A DNA stretch of 64,000 nucleotides, from contig CAZREW010000018.1 in NCBI GenBank assembly GCA_964599375.1, positions 1-64,000 on the forward strand, given 5' to 3'. The stretch is from JAUWCL01 sp964599375. Lineage in GTDB: Bacteria > Krumholzibacteriota > Krumholzibacteriia > Krumholzibacteriales > Krumholzibacteriaceae. Under the pieces are notes generated by a model. It saw only the letters and a program-made list of their open reading frames with translations, did no database searches and was not told where the DNA came from. The position numbers were made by a program, and so were the translations under genes. Shown piece by piece: positions 1-7,967 of the stretch. The number at the start of each line of letters is the position of its first letter. The first letter of the stretch is position 1.

Positions 1-88
1 CGGTACCCGCCATCGTCATCAGGTAGACGGCGAAACTCGCCAGGAATACAAGTGCGGCTGTCAGATTCGTGATCGCCCTGTCGGACAT
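1..88 (-). CDS. N-terminus of a DUF2723-type membrane protein (partial)
   Basis: Only the first 29 codons lie in the window; the gene runs off the left edge. The ATG at 88 opens a peptide that begins MSDRAITNLTAALVFLASFA and continues with VYLMTMAGT, a hydrophobic first helix. The pattern FAVYLMTMAGT resembles the start of DUF2723 proteins, large multi-spanning membrane proteins related to protein O-mannosyltransferases, in which a similar helix precedes a GDSGEF-type motif. It follows the flippase-like gene on the same strand with a gap of 33 bases, so it is probably the next gene of the same operon and would act on lipid-linked sugars. The family call rests on a very short stretch. Confidence 0.55.
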   Translation of the reverse strand, partial: MSDRAITNLTAALVFLASFAVYLMTMAGT

Positions 89-121
89 TCCTCTGCCTTT
101 CTTCTATTGCCTGTCCCGTAT

Positions 122-1114
122 TTATACTCCGGATCCGGCTTCTTTATCCATTGAAATCGTCCCCGTGATCTGGCGCTTCAGAAATAGGCCTCCCCCTATC
201 AGGCTTACGCTTACCATGACTACATATGTGATGAACTCCATCAGAAAGGCCTCTTCCTCCCGCATCCCGATCCTTGTGAAGAGCAGTATGCCCGCGCCCT
301 CCCTGAGGCCGAGGCCGTTGATGGAGATCGGGAGCATCATTATCAGGCCGAGAAGGGGGACGAAGACGAAGAAATGCAGCGTGTCGCCGGGCCCCGGGCG
401 TATCCCGAGAGCCATCGCAACGGCCAGATGAGTCGTTATCCTCAGCGCCTGTATGGTAAGGGTCAGCGCGGTCACCTTCCCCAGAAGGGCGGGAAGGCTG
501 CGAAACGACCCGAGATGGCTGAATACCAGCTCGAGCCTCTCCCCTATCCCCCAGAGCCTGATACGCGAAAGTGTCTTTCTCACGGGGGCAGATATCCTCC
601 TGCTCAGCGTGAGAGCCACGACAGGCGCGATGCACCCGGCAAAGACGAGAGCATAGAGGCCTATATCCGCCCCACCCCCCGAAAAGAACAGTATCAGCGA
701 AGCGGTAAGCGCGAGGATGCAGAGGCCGGTGATCCCTATCACCCTGTCGAGCAGCGTTATCGCGAAGACCTTGTGCGGATCATGCCCGGTACGCACCACG
801 TCATATATCTTATAGGCGTCTCCGCCGACATTGGTGGGCAGGAGATTGTTGAAGAACAGCCCCATGAAATAGAGGCCTACTGTCCGGGAGACGGACATCC
901 TCACCCCACCCGCTGAAAGGAGCACATGCCACTGGATCGCTCCGAGAAGGCTGCTCGCGAGGAATATCGCTACGGCGACGGAGATCCAGCGCGGGTCCAT
1001 CTTCCCAAGATCATCGATGAGCCGCCCGGGGGATATCCGGTAGAGCAGGATCGCAATAAGCCCCGCGCTGACCGTGACCTTGAGCAGCTGCATGCCGGCT
1101 CGCTTCTTATTCAT
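122..1114 (-). CDS. Flippase-like integral membrane protein (UPF0104 / lysylphosphatidylglycerol synthase TM family)
   Basis: About 330 residues with seven or eight hydrophobic segments. The segment FNNLLPTNVGGDAYKIYDV (near residues 88-106) is the hallmark of the UPF0104/PF03706 family, and a later LPISINGLGLREGAG motif (near 265-280) is the second conserved family loop. Members are the membrane half of MprF-like proteins or stand-alone proteins next to glycosyltransferases; a role in flipping or holding lipid-linked intermediates is suggested for the family but not shown here. I chose the ATG at 1114 over the TTG one codon earlier. It overlaps the end of the upstream glycosyltransferase by 8 bases, so translational coupling is likely. 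Confidence 0.8.
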   Translation of the reverse strand: MNKKRAGMQLLKVTVSAGLIAILLYRISPGRLIDDLGKMDPRWISVAVAIFLASSLLGAIQWHVLLSAGGVRMSVSRTVGLYFMGLFFNNLLPTNVGGDAYKIYDVVRTGHDPHKVFAITLLDRVIGITGLCILALTASLILFFSGGGADIGLYALVFAGCIAPVVALTLSRRISAPVRKTLSRIRLWGIGERLELVFSHLGSFRSLPALLGKVTALTLTIQALRITTHLAVAMALGIRPGPGDTLHFFVFVPLLGLIMMLPISINGLGLREGAGILLFTRIGMREEEAFLMEFITYVVMVSVSLIGGGLFLKRQITGTISMDKEAGSGV

Positions 1115-2237
1115 CAACGCTCACCCTGTTTCCGGCCCCGGTGACCGACAGCAGCACACGTTCGGTCTCGCGGGCGCATCTCTCCCACGTAAGCTCTCCG
1201 GTCCTCTCGATCGCCGCCGCACTCATCCTTTCCCAGAGCTCCCTGTCGGTGAGAAGCCTCACGGCGCTCTCGCCGAAGGCAATGTCATCGCCGTAAGGAA
1301 CGAGAAAGCCTGTTACCCCGTCTACAACGGAATCTTTCAGCCCCGGCCGGTCGCTCGCCACCACCGGGACACCGCACGCGTTCGCTTCCACCACTGTCAG
1401 GCCCCAACCCTCCTTCGGGCTCGGGTTGAAGAGGAGATGCGACCTGTTGAGCATCTCCACGAGCTCGTCCCCGCCGACGTAGCCGGCGAACTCTATTGCA
1501 CTCCCCAGGCCGAGCCCCGAGGCGTACTCTTCCAGCTCAGGGCGGTACGGCCCATCGCCCGCGATCACGAGCCTCGCCTCCGGGACGCTCCGCAGGACCC
1601 GCTTCATCGCTTTCATCGCCACCTCGATGCTCTTGTATCTGCGCAGCCTCCCGAGATGGACTATAGTCGGGCGCCCGTACCTCTCGAGGCCCAGGTCCCG
1701 GTACCTGCCGTGGTCGAGCCCGCAGAGTATCACTTCGATCCTTTCCGCGGGGATCCCCCGCGCGACCAGGTCGTCGCGCGTGCTCGGGCTGATGACCATA
1801 AACCTGTTCTTTCTGAAGACGCGCGGTATCAGCTTCTCAGCCGCCACTACGTAGGTCCCGATAGCCCAGTTGGCCTCGCGGAACACAGTCGTCCCGAAGA
1901 GATGAGGGATCACCGGTACCACCGGCACCTTCGTATACAGCGGCATGAAGAAGGGAAGCTTGTTTATGTCCTCGATGACGACGTCGTAACGCTCATTCTT
2001 CATGTGACGTTTCGCGAAGAGCGGAAGAGAGAAGTTGGCGTCGAACCACCGGCCGCGGCGCATGATCCGCACTCCGTCGATCTCGTCCTCGGCGGCGCCG
2101 CCCGGAAACCCCGACGACAACTGCGTAGTCTCGTGCCCCCAGCCGGCGAGACGGGCCAATATCTCCTGGAGATGCACTTCCGCCCCTCCCGCCTCGGGAT
2201 GGCGCATGTCTCTCCAGTTGAGCGCGAGGATCTTCAC
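1107..2237 (-). CDS. Glycosyltransferase family 4 protein
   Basis: A 376-residue GT-B glycosyltransferase. The N-terminal Rossmann half carries the GGAEVHLQEILARL acceptor-side motif (residues 17-30). The C-terminal half has LGRLRRYKSIEVAMKAMK, the typical nucleotide-sugar binding start, and FNPSPKEGWGLTVVEANACG, which contains the E-x7-E motif of GT4 retaining enzymes. It probably transfers a sugar from a nucleotide donor to a lipid or glycan acceptor at the inner face of the cytoplasmic membrane. Start is a GTG. It lies between a methyltransferase and a flippase-like protein in one operon, which suggests glycolipid or surface-glycan synthesis. The exact donor and acceptor cannot be read from sequence. 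Confidence 0.85.
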   Translation of the reverse strand: MKILALNWRDMRHPEAGGAEVHLQEILARLAGWGHETTQLSSGFPGGAAEDEIDGVRIMRRGRWFDANFSLPLFAKRHMKNERYDVVIEDINKLPFFMPLYTKVPVVPVIPHLFGTTVFREANWAIGTYVVAAEKLIPRVFRKNRFMVISPSTRDDLVARGIPAERIEVILCGLDHGRYRDLGLERYGRPTIVHLGRLRRYKSIEVAMKAMKRVLRSVPEARLVIAGDGPYRPELEEYASGLGLGSAIEFAGYVGGDELVEMLNRSHLLFNPSPKEGWGLTVVEANACGVPVVASDRPGLKDSVVDGVTGFLVPYGDDIAFGESAVRLLTDRELWERMSAAAIERTGELTWERCARETERVLLSVTGAGNRVSVDE

Positions 2238-2246
2238 GGTTCCGCT

Positions 2247-3005
2247 TCAGTCCTTTCTCGCTATCGTCCCTATCACCACGGTCGTGTACAGCACCGGACG
2301 CATCGAGAGCAGCGCCGAACGCAGGCCGGAGAAAGCCTTTCTCGTCGACGTGAAGACACGAGGGTACATAGGGAGCCTCGTGCCCGTGCCCTTTCTCAAT
2401 ATCCTGTACCAGATCGGCGGGTTGAGCCATTCACCGTAGGTCCCTACGACGGTAAACGACTGCTCCCGAAGCATCCTCTCGAGCTCGCGCGGGGAAAACT
2501 CGGTCTCCCAGCCGGCGAACCATCTCCCCGCCGCGATCATCGCGTGCTTGAGGACCGTGTAGTAGTGCCACCGCTGCGGAACGTCGACCAGTATGTGCCC
2601 GCCGCGCCTGAGGACCCTGTGATGCTCGGCCAGCATATCCTCCGGGTTCCTGAAATGCTCCAGCAGCCCCTGGTGGAAGACCAGGTCGAAGGTCGAGTCC
2701 CCGAAGGGGAGCGAGAACGCGTCGCCGCAGCACAGACCGACGTCCGCGCCTTCGGGCACCTGGCTCCTGACCATCCCGAGGCTCTGCATGCTGTAATCGA
2801 GCGATACCACCGACGCCCCCTGCGAGGCCATGAATATCCCGTCCCTGCCCGTGCCCGCGCCGACCTCGAGGACCCTCAGCCCGGAGAGTGGCCTGACGGC
2901 CATGTAGTGCCTGCTGACACGGCCCTCGTTGTCATATACCTCCGCGGCATCGCCGGATACCTTCCAGAAATCGTCCCAGTGTTTCTTTTCGGATACTCTT
3001 TTCAT
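2247..3005 (-). CDS. Class I SAM-dependent methyltransferase
   Basis: About 252 residues. Motif I is VLEVGAGTGRDGIFMASQGA, the glycine-rich SAM-binding loop, followed by an acidic residue after the second strand (SLDYS) and a motif IV region FDLVFHQGLLEHF typical of Methyltransf_11/UbiE-like enzymes. The substrate is unknown; the glycosyltransferase next to it suggests a sugar or lipid acceptor. I prefer the ATG at 3005 (MKRVSEKKHWDDFWKV); a GTG at 3023 is also in frame but lacks an evident ribosome binding site. The C-terminal third is rich in basic residues, and its function is not obvious. Confidence 0.8.
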   Translation of the reverse strand: MKRVSEKKHWDDFWKVSGDAAEVYDNEGRVSRHYMAVRPLSGLRVLEVGAGTGRDGIFMASQGASVVSLDYSMQSLGMVRSQVPEGADVGLCCGDAFSLPFGDSTFDLVFHQGLLEHFRNPEDMLAEHHRVLRRGGHILVDVPQRWHYYTVLKHAMIAAGRWFAGWETEFSPRELERMLREQSFTVVGTYGEWLNPPIWYRILRKGTGTRLPMYPRVFTSTRKAFSGLRSALLSMRPVLYTTVVIGTIARKD

Positions 3006-3043
3006 CCTGGTCTCTTGGCACAAATGAAGGACATCCGCCGGGA

Positions 3044-3775
3044 TCAGCCGCCCGCCGTAAGCCTTTCCGCGAAATACGGCGGCAGCCCCGCTTCAATGAT
3101 CTCCTTTGCCTCGGCCTCTATATCGTATTCGCGCCTGTGAAGCGTGACCGTCCTCTCTTCAGGGTCGTATATCATGAAGGCCGCGCGGTTGTCACCATCC
3201 CTCGGCTGACCGACGCTGCCGGGATTAATGATATAGCGGCCCGAAGGGTCCAGGGCTAAGGGTTCCCCCGGCTCGAGACTCTTCGGGCCGCCTGTGAGAT
3301 TATACACCATCGGGACATGCGTGTGCCCCACAAAACAGAGGGAAAAATCAGATGCATTGAACGCGTTCTCGGCCTCATACATCGAGAAGATATAGGTGAA
3401 TTCCTCAGGATGGACCGGAGACCCGTGGGCCGCGAGGAACTCGCTGTTCCTCACCGTCAGATCGAACCTCTTCAACAGGGGATCGTTGTACTTCCCCTTG
3501 AGCGCCTTCACCGTCCACTCGATCGCTGTAAAAGCGGCGGCATGGAAGTGCTCCCTCTCGCTTACGTCAAGAACGGCCCAGTCATGGTTCCCGAGCACCA
3601 GGTTCGACCGTGGCAGAGCGAGAAGCCTGTCGAGGCACGCGTCGGGATGGGCACCGTAACCCACCGCGTCCCCGAGAAAGAGCAGCCTGCAGGGGGAGTG
3701 CTCCCTGTAGGCTTCCAGCGCCACATCGAAGGCCCTGAGGTTACCGTGCACGTCGGAACATATAAACAGCTTCAC
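3044..3775 (-). CDS. Metallophosphoesterase, YfcE/MJ0936 type
   Basis: A 243-residue calcineurin-like phosphoesterase. The five family motifs are present in order: SDVHGN near the N-terminus (Asp and His ligands), GDAVGYG, GNHDW, a central HGSP and GHTHVP near residue 160. Proteins of this architecture hydrolyse phosphodiesters or pyrophosphates with two metal ions; the physiological substrate is unknown. The GTG start overlaps the nusB stop codon (GTGA), with a GGGAGG about 9 bases upstream, so the two genes are translationally coupled. An in-frame extension upstream of 3775 only shadows nusB and is not the start. Confidence 0.85.
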   Translation of the reverse strand: MKLFICSDVHGNLRAFDVALEAYREHSPCRLLFLGDAVGYGAHPDACLDRLLALPRSNLVLGNHDWAVLDVSEREHFHAAAFTAIEWTVKALKGKYNDPLLKRFDLTVRNSEFLAAHGSPVHPEEFTYIFSMYEAENAFNASDFSLCFVGHTHVPMVYNLTGGPKSLEPGEPLALDPSGRYIINPGSVGQPRDGDNRAAFMIYDPEERTVTLHRREYDIEAEAKEIIEAGLPPYFAERLTAGG

Positions 3776-4182
3776 CCGCCCCGCACCTCCCGGGACAGCC
3801 TGTCGAGGATCCCGTTGACGAACGACCCGGCCTTCTCGGAACTGAACTTGTGCGCTATCTCTATCGCCTCGTCGATTATCACTCCCGTCGGGACCTCCGG
3901 GCACTCGAGAAGCTCGAACAGAGCGATCTCCATGATGATCCTGTCTACGACGGCCACCCTCTCGAGCTTCCAGTTCTCGAGGTGCGACGAGACCATCGCG
4001 TCGAGCCGTTCCCGCGAGGCCGCGACACCTCCGACCAGCCTGCCGGCGTATTCCGAGGCCTCGTCGGATGCCTTTCTGCGCCTGACCGAATCGTCCAGCG
4101 CGTCCGCCCAATCGGAGCCGCCTATCTCGGCGGCGTACAGGGCCTGGAGCGCGATCTCCCTCGCCTTTCTCCTCCTGCTCAT
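3772..4182 (-). CDS. nusB: Transcription antitermination factor NusB
   Basis: A 136-residue all-alpha NusB protein. It starts MSRRRKAREIALQALYAAEI, the arginine-rich N-terminal helix of the family, and ends with EAIEIAHKFSSEKAGSFVNG, the conserved C-terminal signature. NusB binds boxA RNA with NusE (S10) to promote antitermination of rRNA operons. The ATG overlaps the ribH stop codon (ATGA). The ribH-nusB neighbourhood is common across bacteria and supports both calls. Length is typical for the family. Confidence 0.95.
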   Translation of the reverse strand: MSRRRKAREIALQALYAAEIGGSDWADALDDSVRRRKASDEASEYAGRLVGGVAASRERLDAMVSSHLENWKLERVAVVDRIIMEIALFELLECPEVPTGVIIDEAIEIAHKFSSEKAGSFVNGILDRLSREVRGG

Positions 4183-4649
4183 CAGCCCCCTATCTCTTTC
4201 CAGAGGCTGACCATCTCTACAGCGGACAACGCCGCCTGCCAGCCCTTGTTTCCGGCCTTGCCGCCGGCACGCTCGAGCGCCTGTTCCTGAGTATCGGCCG
4301 TGATGACTCCGAAGGTCACCGGCTTGCCGGTGCCCAGGCCGATAGAGGATATGTCCTTGACGACCTGTCCGGCCAGCACATCGAAGTGAGGCGTATCGCC
4401 CCTGATAAGGGCCCCCACGCATATCACGGCGTCTACCCCTGTCGCCGCGACCCTGCTGACGGCCTGTGGTATCTCGAACGTTCCCGGCACCCGGTAGAGC
4501 GTGATGTCTTTTTCCGAGACGCCGTGGCGTACGAGGCAGTCGAGGGCACCACCTATCAGGCTCTCGGTCACGAGCTCGTTGAACCTTCCCGCCACTATGG
4601 CGAACTTCATACCGGTCCCCAGGAGTCTTCCTGCCTTCTCAACAGCCAT
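4182..4649 (-). CDS. ribH: 6,7-dimethyl-8-ribityllumazine synthase
   Basis: A 155-residue lumazine synthase. It condenses 5-amino-6-ribitylamino-uracil with 3,4-dihydroxy-2-butanone 4-phosphate, the penultimate step of riboflavin synthesis. Visible family features are VAGRFNELVTESLIGGA at the N-terminus, VPGTFEIPQAV in the middle, CVGALIRGDTPHFD with the catalytic His, and PVTFGVITADTQEQALERAG at the C-terminus. It overlaps ribBA upstream by 11 bases and nusB downstream by an ATGA. It belongs to the riboflavin operon controlled by the FMN riboswitch at about 7.8 kb. Confidence 0.97.
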   Translation of the reverse strand: MAVEKAGRLLGTGMKFAIVAGRFNELVTESLIGGALDCLVRHGVSEKDITLYRVPGTFEIPQAVSRVAATGVDAVICVGALIRGDTPHFDVLAGQVVKDISSIGLGTGKPVTFGVITADTQEQALERAGGKAGNKGWQAALSAVEMVSLWKEIGG

Positions 4650-5928
4650 CCTTCTCTCCTTTCACGGTCGATTCTCTCTTGCAGCCGCAGCCTTTCTCAT
4701 CATAATCGAGGACCTCTTCCTGCAGCGCTCCGAAGAGATGCCCGAGCTTGTCTCTCTTGGTCGAGAGGTACTTGACGTTCTTCAGGTTGGGTGTGACCTC
4801 GATCGGTATCCTCTCGACGACCTCCAGCCCGTAAGCCTTCAGCCCTATGATCTTCCGCGGATTGTTCGTGAGCAGCCTTATCCTGTGAAGACCGAGATCG
4901 ACCAGGATCTGAGCCCCGATACCGTAGTCCCGCAGATCGGCAGGAAACCCCAGTTCCTCGTTCGCCTCGACCGTATCCCTTCCCTTGTCCTGGAGGGCGT
5001 AGGCCCTTACCTTGTTGACGAGCCCTATCCCGCGCCCTTCCTGCTGGATATACAGAAAGACTCCCGAGCCTTCGCTGCATATCCGCTCGAGCGCCTTGGC
5101 GAGCTGGTCCCCGCAGTCGCACCTGCGGGACCCGAAGACGTCGCCCGTGAGGCACTGGGAGTGCACCCTGACCAGCGCGCTTTCGTCTTTCCACGGCTCT
5201 CCCTTGATCAGCGCCACGCTCTCCGATCCATCGACGGTCCCCTCGTACGCGATCAGCCTGAAAGTACCGAATTTTGTGGGCAGGTCGGCCTCCGCTTCGC
5301 GCCTGACAAGCTTTTCCATCTTCCGCCTGTACCCGATCAGGTCGTAGACGGTGATCATCTTCAGGCCCCACTGCCGCGCGAAAGCGGTCAGCTCGGGCCC
5401 CCTGGCCATAGTGCCGTCCTCGGCGAGTATCTCACATAGGACTCCGGCAGGACTGAGTCCCGCCATCATCGTAAGATCGACCGCCGCCTCGGTGTGTCCC
5501 GCCCGCCTGAGGACCCCCCCGCGCGCCGCTCTCAGGGGGAAGATATGACCGGGACGAGCGAGGTCGTCCGGCCTGGTCCGCTCGTCCACAAGCGCGCGGA
5601 TAGTAGTCGCCCTGTCGAATGCCGATATCCCCGTGGTTGTGCCGTGAACTGCGTCGACGGAGATCGTGAAAGGCGTGCTCATCTTTGCCGTATTTTCTTG
5701 GACCATCATGCCGAGCTGGAGCTGGTCGAGCCTCTCCCCGGTAAGGGCGACGCAGATAAGCCCTCTCGCGTGCCTCGCGATGAAATTGACCGCCTCGGCA
5801 TCGACCTTCTCGGCGGCCATGATGATGTCTCCCTCGTTCTCACGGGTCTCATCGTCTATGACGATTACCATCTTCCCCGCCTTTATGTCCTCGAGGGCCT
5901 CTTTGACCGTGCTGATATCCTTGACCAC
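4639..5928 (-). CDS. ribBA: Bifunctional 3,4-dihydroxy-2-butanone 4-phosphate synthase / GTP cyclohydrolase II
   Basis: A 429-residue fusion. Residues 1 to about 200 are RibB, with VIDDETRENEGDIIMAAEKV (acidic metal loop) and RPGHIFPLRAARGGVLRRAG; this half makes the four-carbon unit from ribulose 5-phosphate. Residues about 205 to 415 are RibA, with the zinc site SQCLTGDVFGSRRCDCGDQL and the YIQQEGRGIGLVNK loop; it opens GTP. The C-terminal tail ends in a CGCKRE cysteine cluster, an unusual extra that could bind metal. Start is GTG at 5928. It sits between ribE and ribH in the riboflavin operon. Confidence 0.96.
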   Translation of the reverse strand: MVKDISTVKEALEDIKAGKMVIVIDDETRENEGDIIMAAEKVDAEAVNFIARHARGLICVALTGERLDQLQLGMMVQENTAKMSTPFTISVDAVHGTTTGISAFDRATTIRALVDERTRPDDLARPGHIFPLRAARGGVLRRAGHTEAAVDLTMMAGLSPAGVLCEILAEDGTMARGPELTAFARQWGLKMITVYDLIGYRRKMEKLVRREAEADLPTKFGTFRLIAYEGTVDGSESVALIKGEPWKDESALVRVHSQCLTGDVFGSRRCDCGDQLAKALERICSEGSGVFLYIQQEGRGIGLVNKVRAYALQDKGRDTVEANEELGFPADLRDYGIGAQILVDLGLHRIRLLTNNPRKIIGLKAYGLEVVERIPIEVTPNLKNVKYLSTKRDKLGHLFGALQEEVLDYDEKGCGCKRESTVKGEKDGC

Positions 5929-5974
5929 TTCTTCACACCTCTCGTGACGCGCGCCCGGATGCGGCGCGTATCCG

Positions 5975-6562
5975 TCAGGCCCTTTCGGGCCCCATGAACC
6001 TCTCGATGTACTTGGCCAGAATGTCCACTTCTATGTTGACCCTGCTCCCCGGTCTGACCTTCCCGAGAGTCGTCGTATCCCAAGTCTGCGGTATGATGAA
6101 TACCCTGAACCTTCCGCCCTCCGGATCCGGCCCGATCGTCAGGCTGACACCGTCGACCGCGACCGATCCCTTCGAGACCATATACTTCCCGAGGTCTCTC
6201 CCCGCGTCGATCTCGATGCCGAGAGGATCGCGGGTCACCCTCACCACCCTGCCGATCCCGTCCACGTGGCCGTTCACGATGTGGCCGCCCAGTCTCGCTC
6301 CGGCTTCGAGCGCGCGCTCGAGATTCACGGCCGACCCGGCGCGCAGCTGCCCCAGGTTCGTCACGCGCAGGGTCTCCGGCAGAACGTCGCATGAGAAGGA
6401 GCCTGCGCCAGTCCCGATCACAGTCTGGCAGGCGCCGTTGACCGACACGCTGTCCCCGGTCGCAAGACCCTCGAGAGGCGAAGAGATCGTAAGCAGGCCT
6501 CCCCTGGAGGATCGGCGCATCGTCACGACCCTGCCGGTCGTCTCAATCAGCCCGGTGAACAT
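5975..6562 (-). CDS. ribE: Riboflavin synthase, alpha subunit
   Basis: About 195 residues starting MFTGLIETTGRV, the invariant start of riboflavin synthase. Two tandem lumazine-binding barrels are visible: the first with DSVSVNGACQTV and FDVLPETLR-type sequence, the second with GSVAVDGVSLTIG and FRVFIIPQTWDTTTLG. The enzyme dismutates two 6,7-dimethyl-8-ribityllumazine molecules to riboflavin. The true start is the ATG at 6562, inside the 3' end of ribD, so the two genes overlap by about 20 bases. It is in the riboswitch-controlled operon. Confidence 0.96.
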   Translation of the reverse strand: MFTGLIETTGRVVTMRRSSRGGLLTISSPLEGLATGDSVSVNGACQTVIGTGAGSFSCDVLPETLRVTNLGQLRAGSAVNLERALEAGARLGGHIVNGHVDGIGRVVRVTRDPLGIEIDAGRDLGKYMVSKGSVAVDGVSLTIGPDPEGGRFRVFIIPQTWDTTTLGKVRPGSRVNIEVDILAKYIERFMGPERA

Positions 6563-7688
6563 CGCCGTCCTCCCTAGTGACAGCGTCAAGGTACGCTGTC
6601 ACGTGCTTCCTGTCGTAAACCGTCATGACGTCCCCGTCTATCACCTCGACATAGGAAAGGCCCAGGTCCGCGACGGCCGCCGGCGGAGCCTTGTCCTCGA
6701 ACCATCCCTTTTCTCCCGCGCCCGCTATAATCGGCGCGTGAAAGAGCACAAGCCTGTCCGGGATCCCTGCTTTCATCATCGATGTCGCTATGCGAGCGCC
6801 TCCCTCGACGATCACCGAGGTTATTCCCCTTACGGTCAGGTCCCGGCGCCACGCTTCCAGGTCGAGCCCGCCCTCGCCCCGGGGAAGACGGACTATCTCC
6901 GCTCCGGCTCCCTCGAGCCGTTCCGCCTTCGCCGTATCCGTTCCCGTATGGCAGTAGATGATCACACGCTCTCCCCTGCCCAGCCACGGATGACCCGGCG
7001 GAAAGGCCAGTCCGGAATCGAAGACGATCCTCACCGGAGGCCCGAGCGGCCGCGAGTAGAAACGCCTGTCGAGCGACGGGTCATCGGCCCTCATCGTGCC
7101 CGATCCGACGGCCACCGCCTCGAGCCTCGCCCTGAGCCCGTGGACACATTCGAGCGATCCGGCGCAGGTGATGTATTTCTCCTTGCCGAAAGTGATCCTG
7201 CCGTCGAGGGTGACCGCGAGCTTGAGCAGCACGAACGGCGCACCTGAGAGAGAGCGGTGCACGTATGGCAGGTTGATCTCGAGCGCTTCCCTCGCCATGA
7301 CCCCGGTCTCCACCTCTATACCGTATTCCCTGAGCTGTCGCGCTCCCCTTCCCCGGACCCGTTCGTCCGGGTCGAATATGCCGAATACGACCCGCGCTAT
7401 GCCGGCTTCGATGATCGCGTCCGTGCACGGGGGGGTCCTGCCGTGATGGCAGCATGGCTCGAGGTTGAGGTAGAGGTCTGCGCCGCGGGCCTTCTCCGCC
7501 GCCCCGGCAAGTGCCTCTATCTCCGCGTGAGGCATGCCGGCCCCGGCGTGGAACCCTTCTCCGACGATCCGCCCGCCCGATACTATCACCGCACCCACGA
7601 GCGGATTAGGAAAGGTCAGGCCGGTGCCACGGTCGGCGAGCTCGAGAGCTCTCTCCATATATATGAGATCGACTTCGGTCACGGTCAC
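6543..7688 (-). CDS. ribD: Bifunctional diaminohydroxyphosphoribosylaminopyrimidine deaminase / 5-amino-6-(5-phosphoribosylamino)uracil reductase
   Basis: A 381-residue RibD. The N-terminal deaminase domain shows NPLVGAVIV, HAEIEAL with the zinc His and catalytic Glu, and PCCHHGRTPPC with the two zinc cysteines. The C-terminal reductase domain (from about residue 150) shows FVLLKLAVTLDGRI and ITSVIVEGGARIATSMM, the NADPH-binding part. A GTG start at 7688 is chosen because AGGAAGG lies 6 bases upstream; an internal ATG (MERALELADRG) would also preserve the fold. It is the first gene of the riboflavin operon, directly downstream of the FMN riboswitch. Confidence 0.95.
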   Translation of the reverse strand: MTVTEVDLIYMERALELADRGTGLTFPNPLVGAVIVSGGRIVGEGFHAGAGMPHAEIEALAGAAEKARGADLYLNLEPCCHHGRTPPCTDAIIEAGIARVVFGIFDPDERVRGRGARQLREYGIEVETGVMAREALEINLPYVHRSLSGAPFVLLKLAVTLDGRITFGKEKYITCAGSLECVHGLRARLEAVAVGSGTMRADDPSLDRRFYSRPLGPPVRIVFDSGLAFPPGHPWLGRGERVIIYCHTGTDTAKAERLEGAGAEIVRLPRGEGGLDLEAWRRDLTVRGITSVIVEGGARIATSMMKAGIPDRLVLFHAPIIAGAGEKGWFEDKAPPAAVADLGLSYVEVIDGDVMTVYDRKHVTAYLDAVTREDGDVHRAD

Positions 7689-7749
7689 GCGCCTTCCTGA
7701 AAGCCTGGTTTTCGGGGTTGGATCGGGAGAGAGTGCACGCAGGGAGCGC

Positions 7750-7765
7750 GCCCCGCCACGGGGGC
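7750..7765 (-). other. Short GC hairpin between FMN riboswitch and ribD
   Basis: On the minus strand GCCCC and GGGGC pair around a 6-base loop just after the aptamer and before the ribD start. No run of T follows, so it is not a standard terminator; it may be part of the riboswitch expression platform acting on translation, or be chance in GC-rich DNA. Confidence 0.35.
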
Positions 7766-7775
7766 ATATCTCTGT

Positions 7776-7897
7776 CCACCTTCTCCCATCCAGACTCTGA
7801 CTGTCGGCCCCGGAATCTCACCGGATCGGTGGGCCTTGCGGCCCATTCGCGGGCTTTCACCGCCGGTGGGGAATTACACCCCGCCCCGAAGGTTGCA
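7776..7897 (-). promoter_or_regulatory. FMN riboswitch (RFN element)
   Basis: Reading the minus strand, the RFN consensus is present in order: CCTTCGGGGCGGGGTG, then ATTCCCCACCGGCGGT, a variable hairpin GGGCCGCAAGGCCC, CCGATCCGGTGAGATTCCGG, then CCGACAGTCAGAGTCTGGAT and a closing GGGAGAAGG that pairs with the opening CCTTC. The element binds FMN and lowers expression of the riboflavin genes that follow. It lies between a consensus promoter (7908-7936) and ribD. Confidence 0.96.
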
Positions 7898-7907
7898 GTT
7901 TTATATA

Positions 7908-7936
7908 AATCTACACGAACGGCCGCGAGGTGTCAA
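7908..7936 (-). promoter_or_regulatory. Sigma-70-type promoter of the riboflavin operon
   Basis: On the minus strand a perfect -35 TTGACA (7931-7936), a 17-base spacer and a -10 TAGATT (7908-7913). The predicted start falls a few bases before the FMN riboswitch, as expected for a riboswitch leader. Confidence 0.8.
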
Positions 7937-7967
7937 GAGACTCGGTAGCCGGGATGGAATGGGACCT

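Noticed and set aside
1074..3140. A 688-codon open frame on the plus strand
   Set aside because: It lies opposite the glycosyltransferase and methyltransferase genes, is rich in Arg, Pro and His and shows no domain; high GC keeps antisense frames open.
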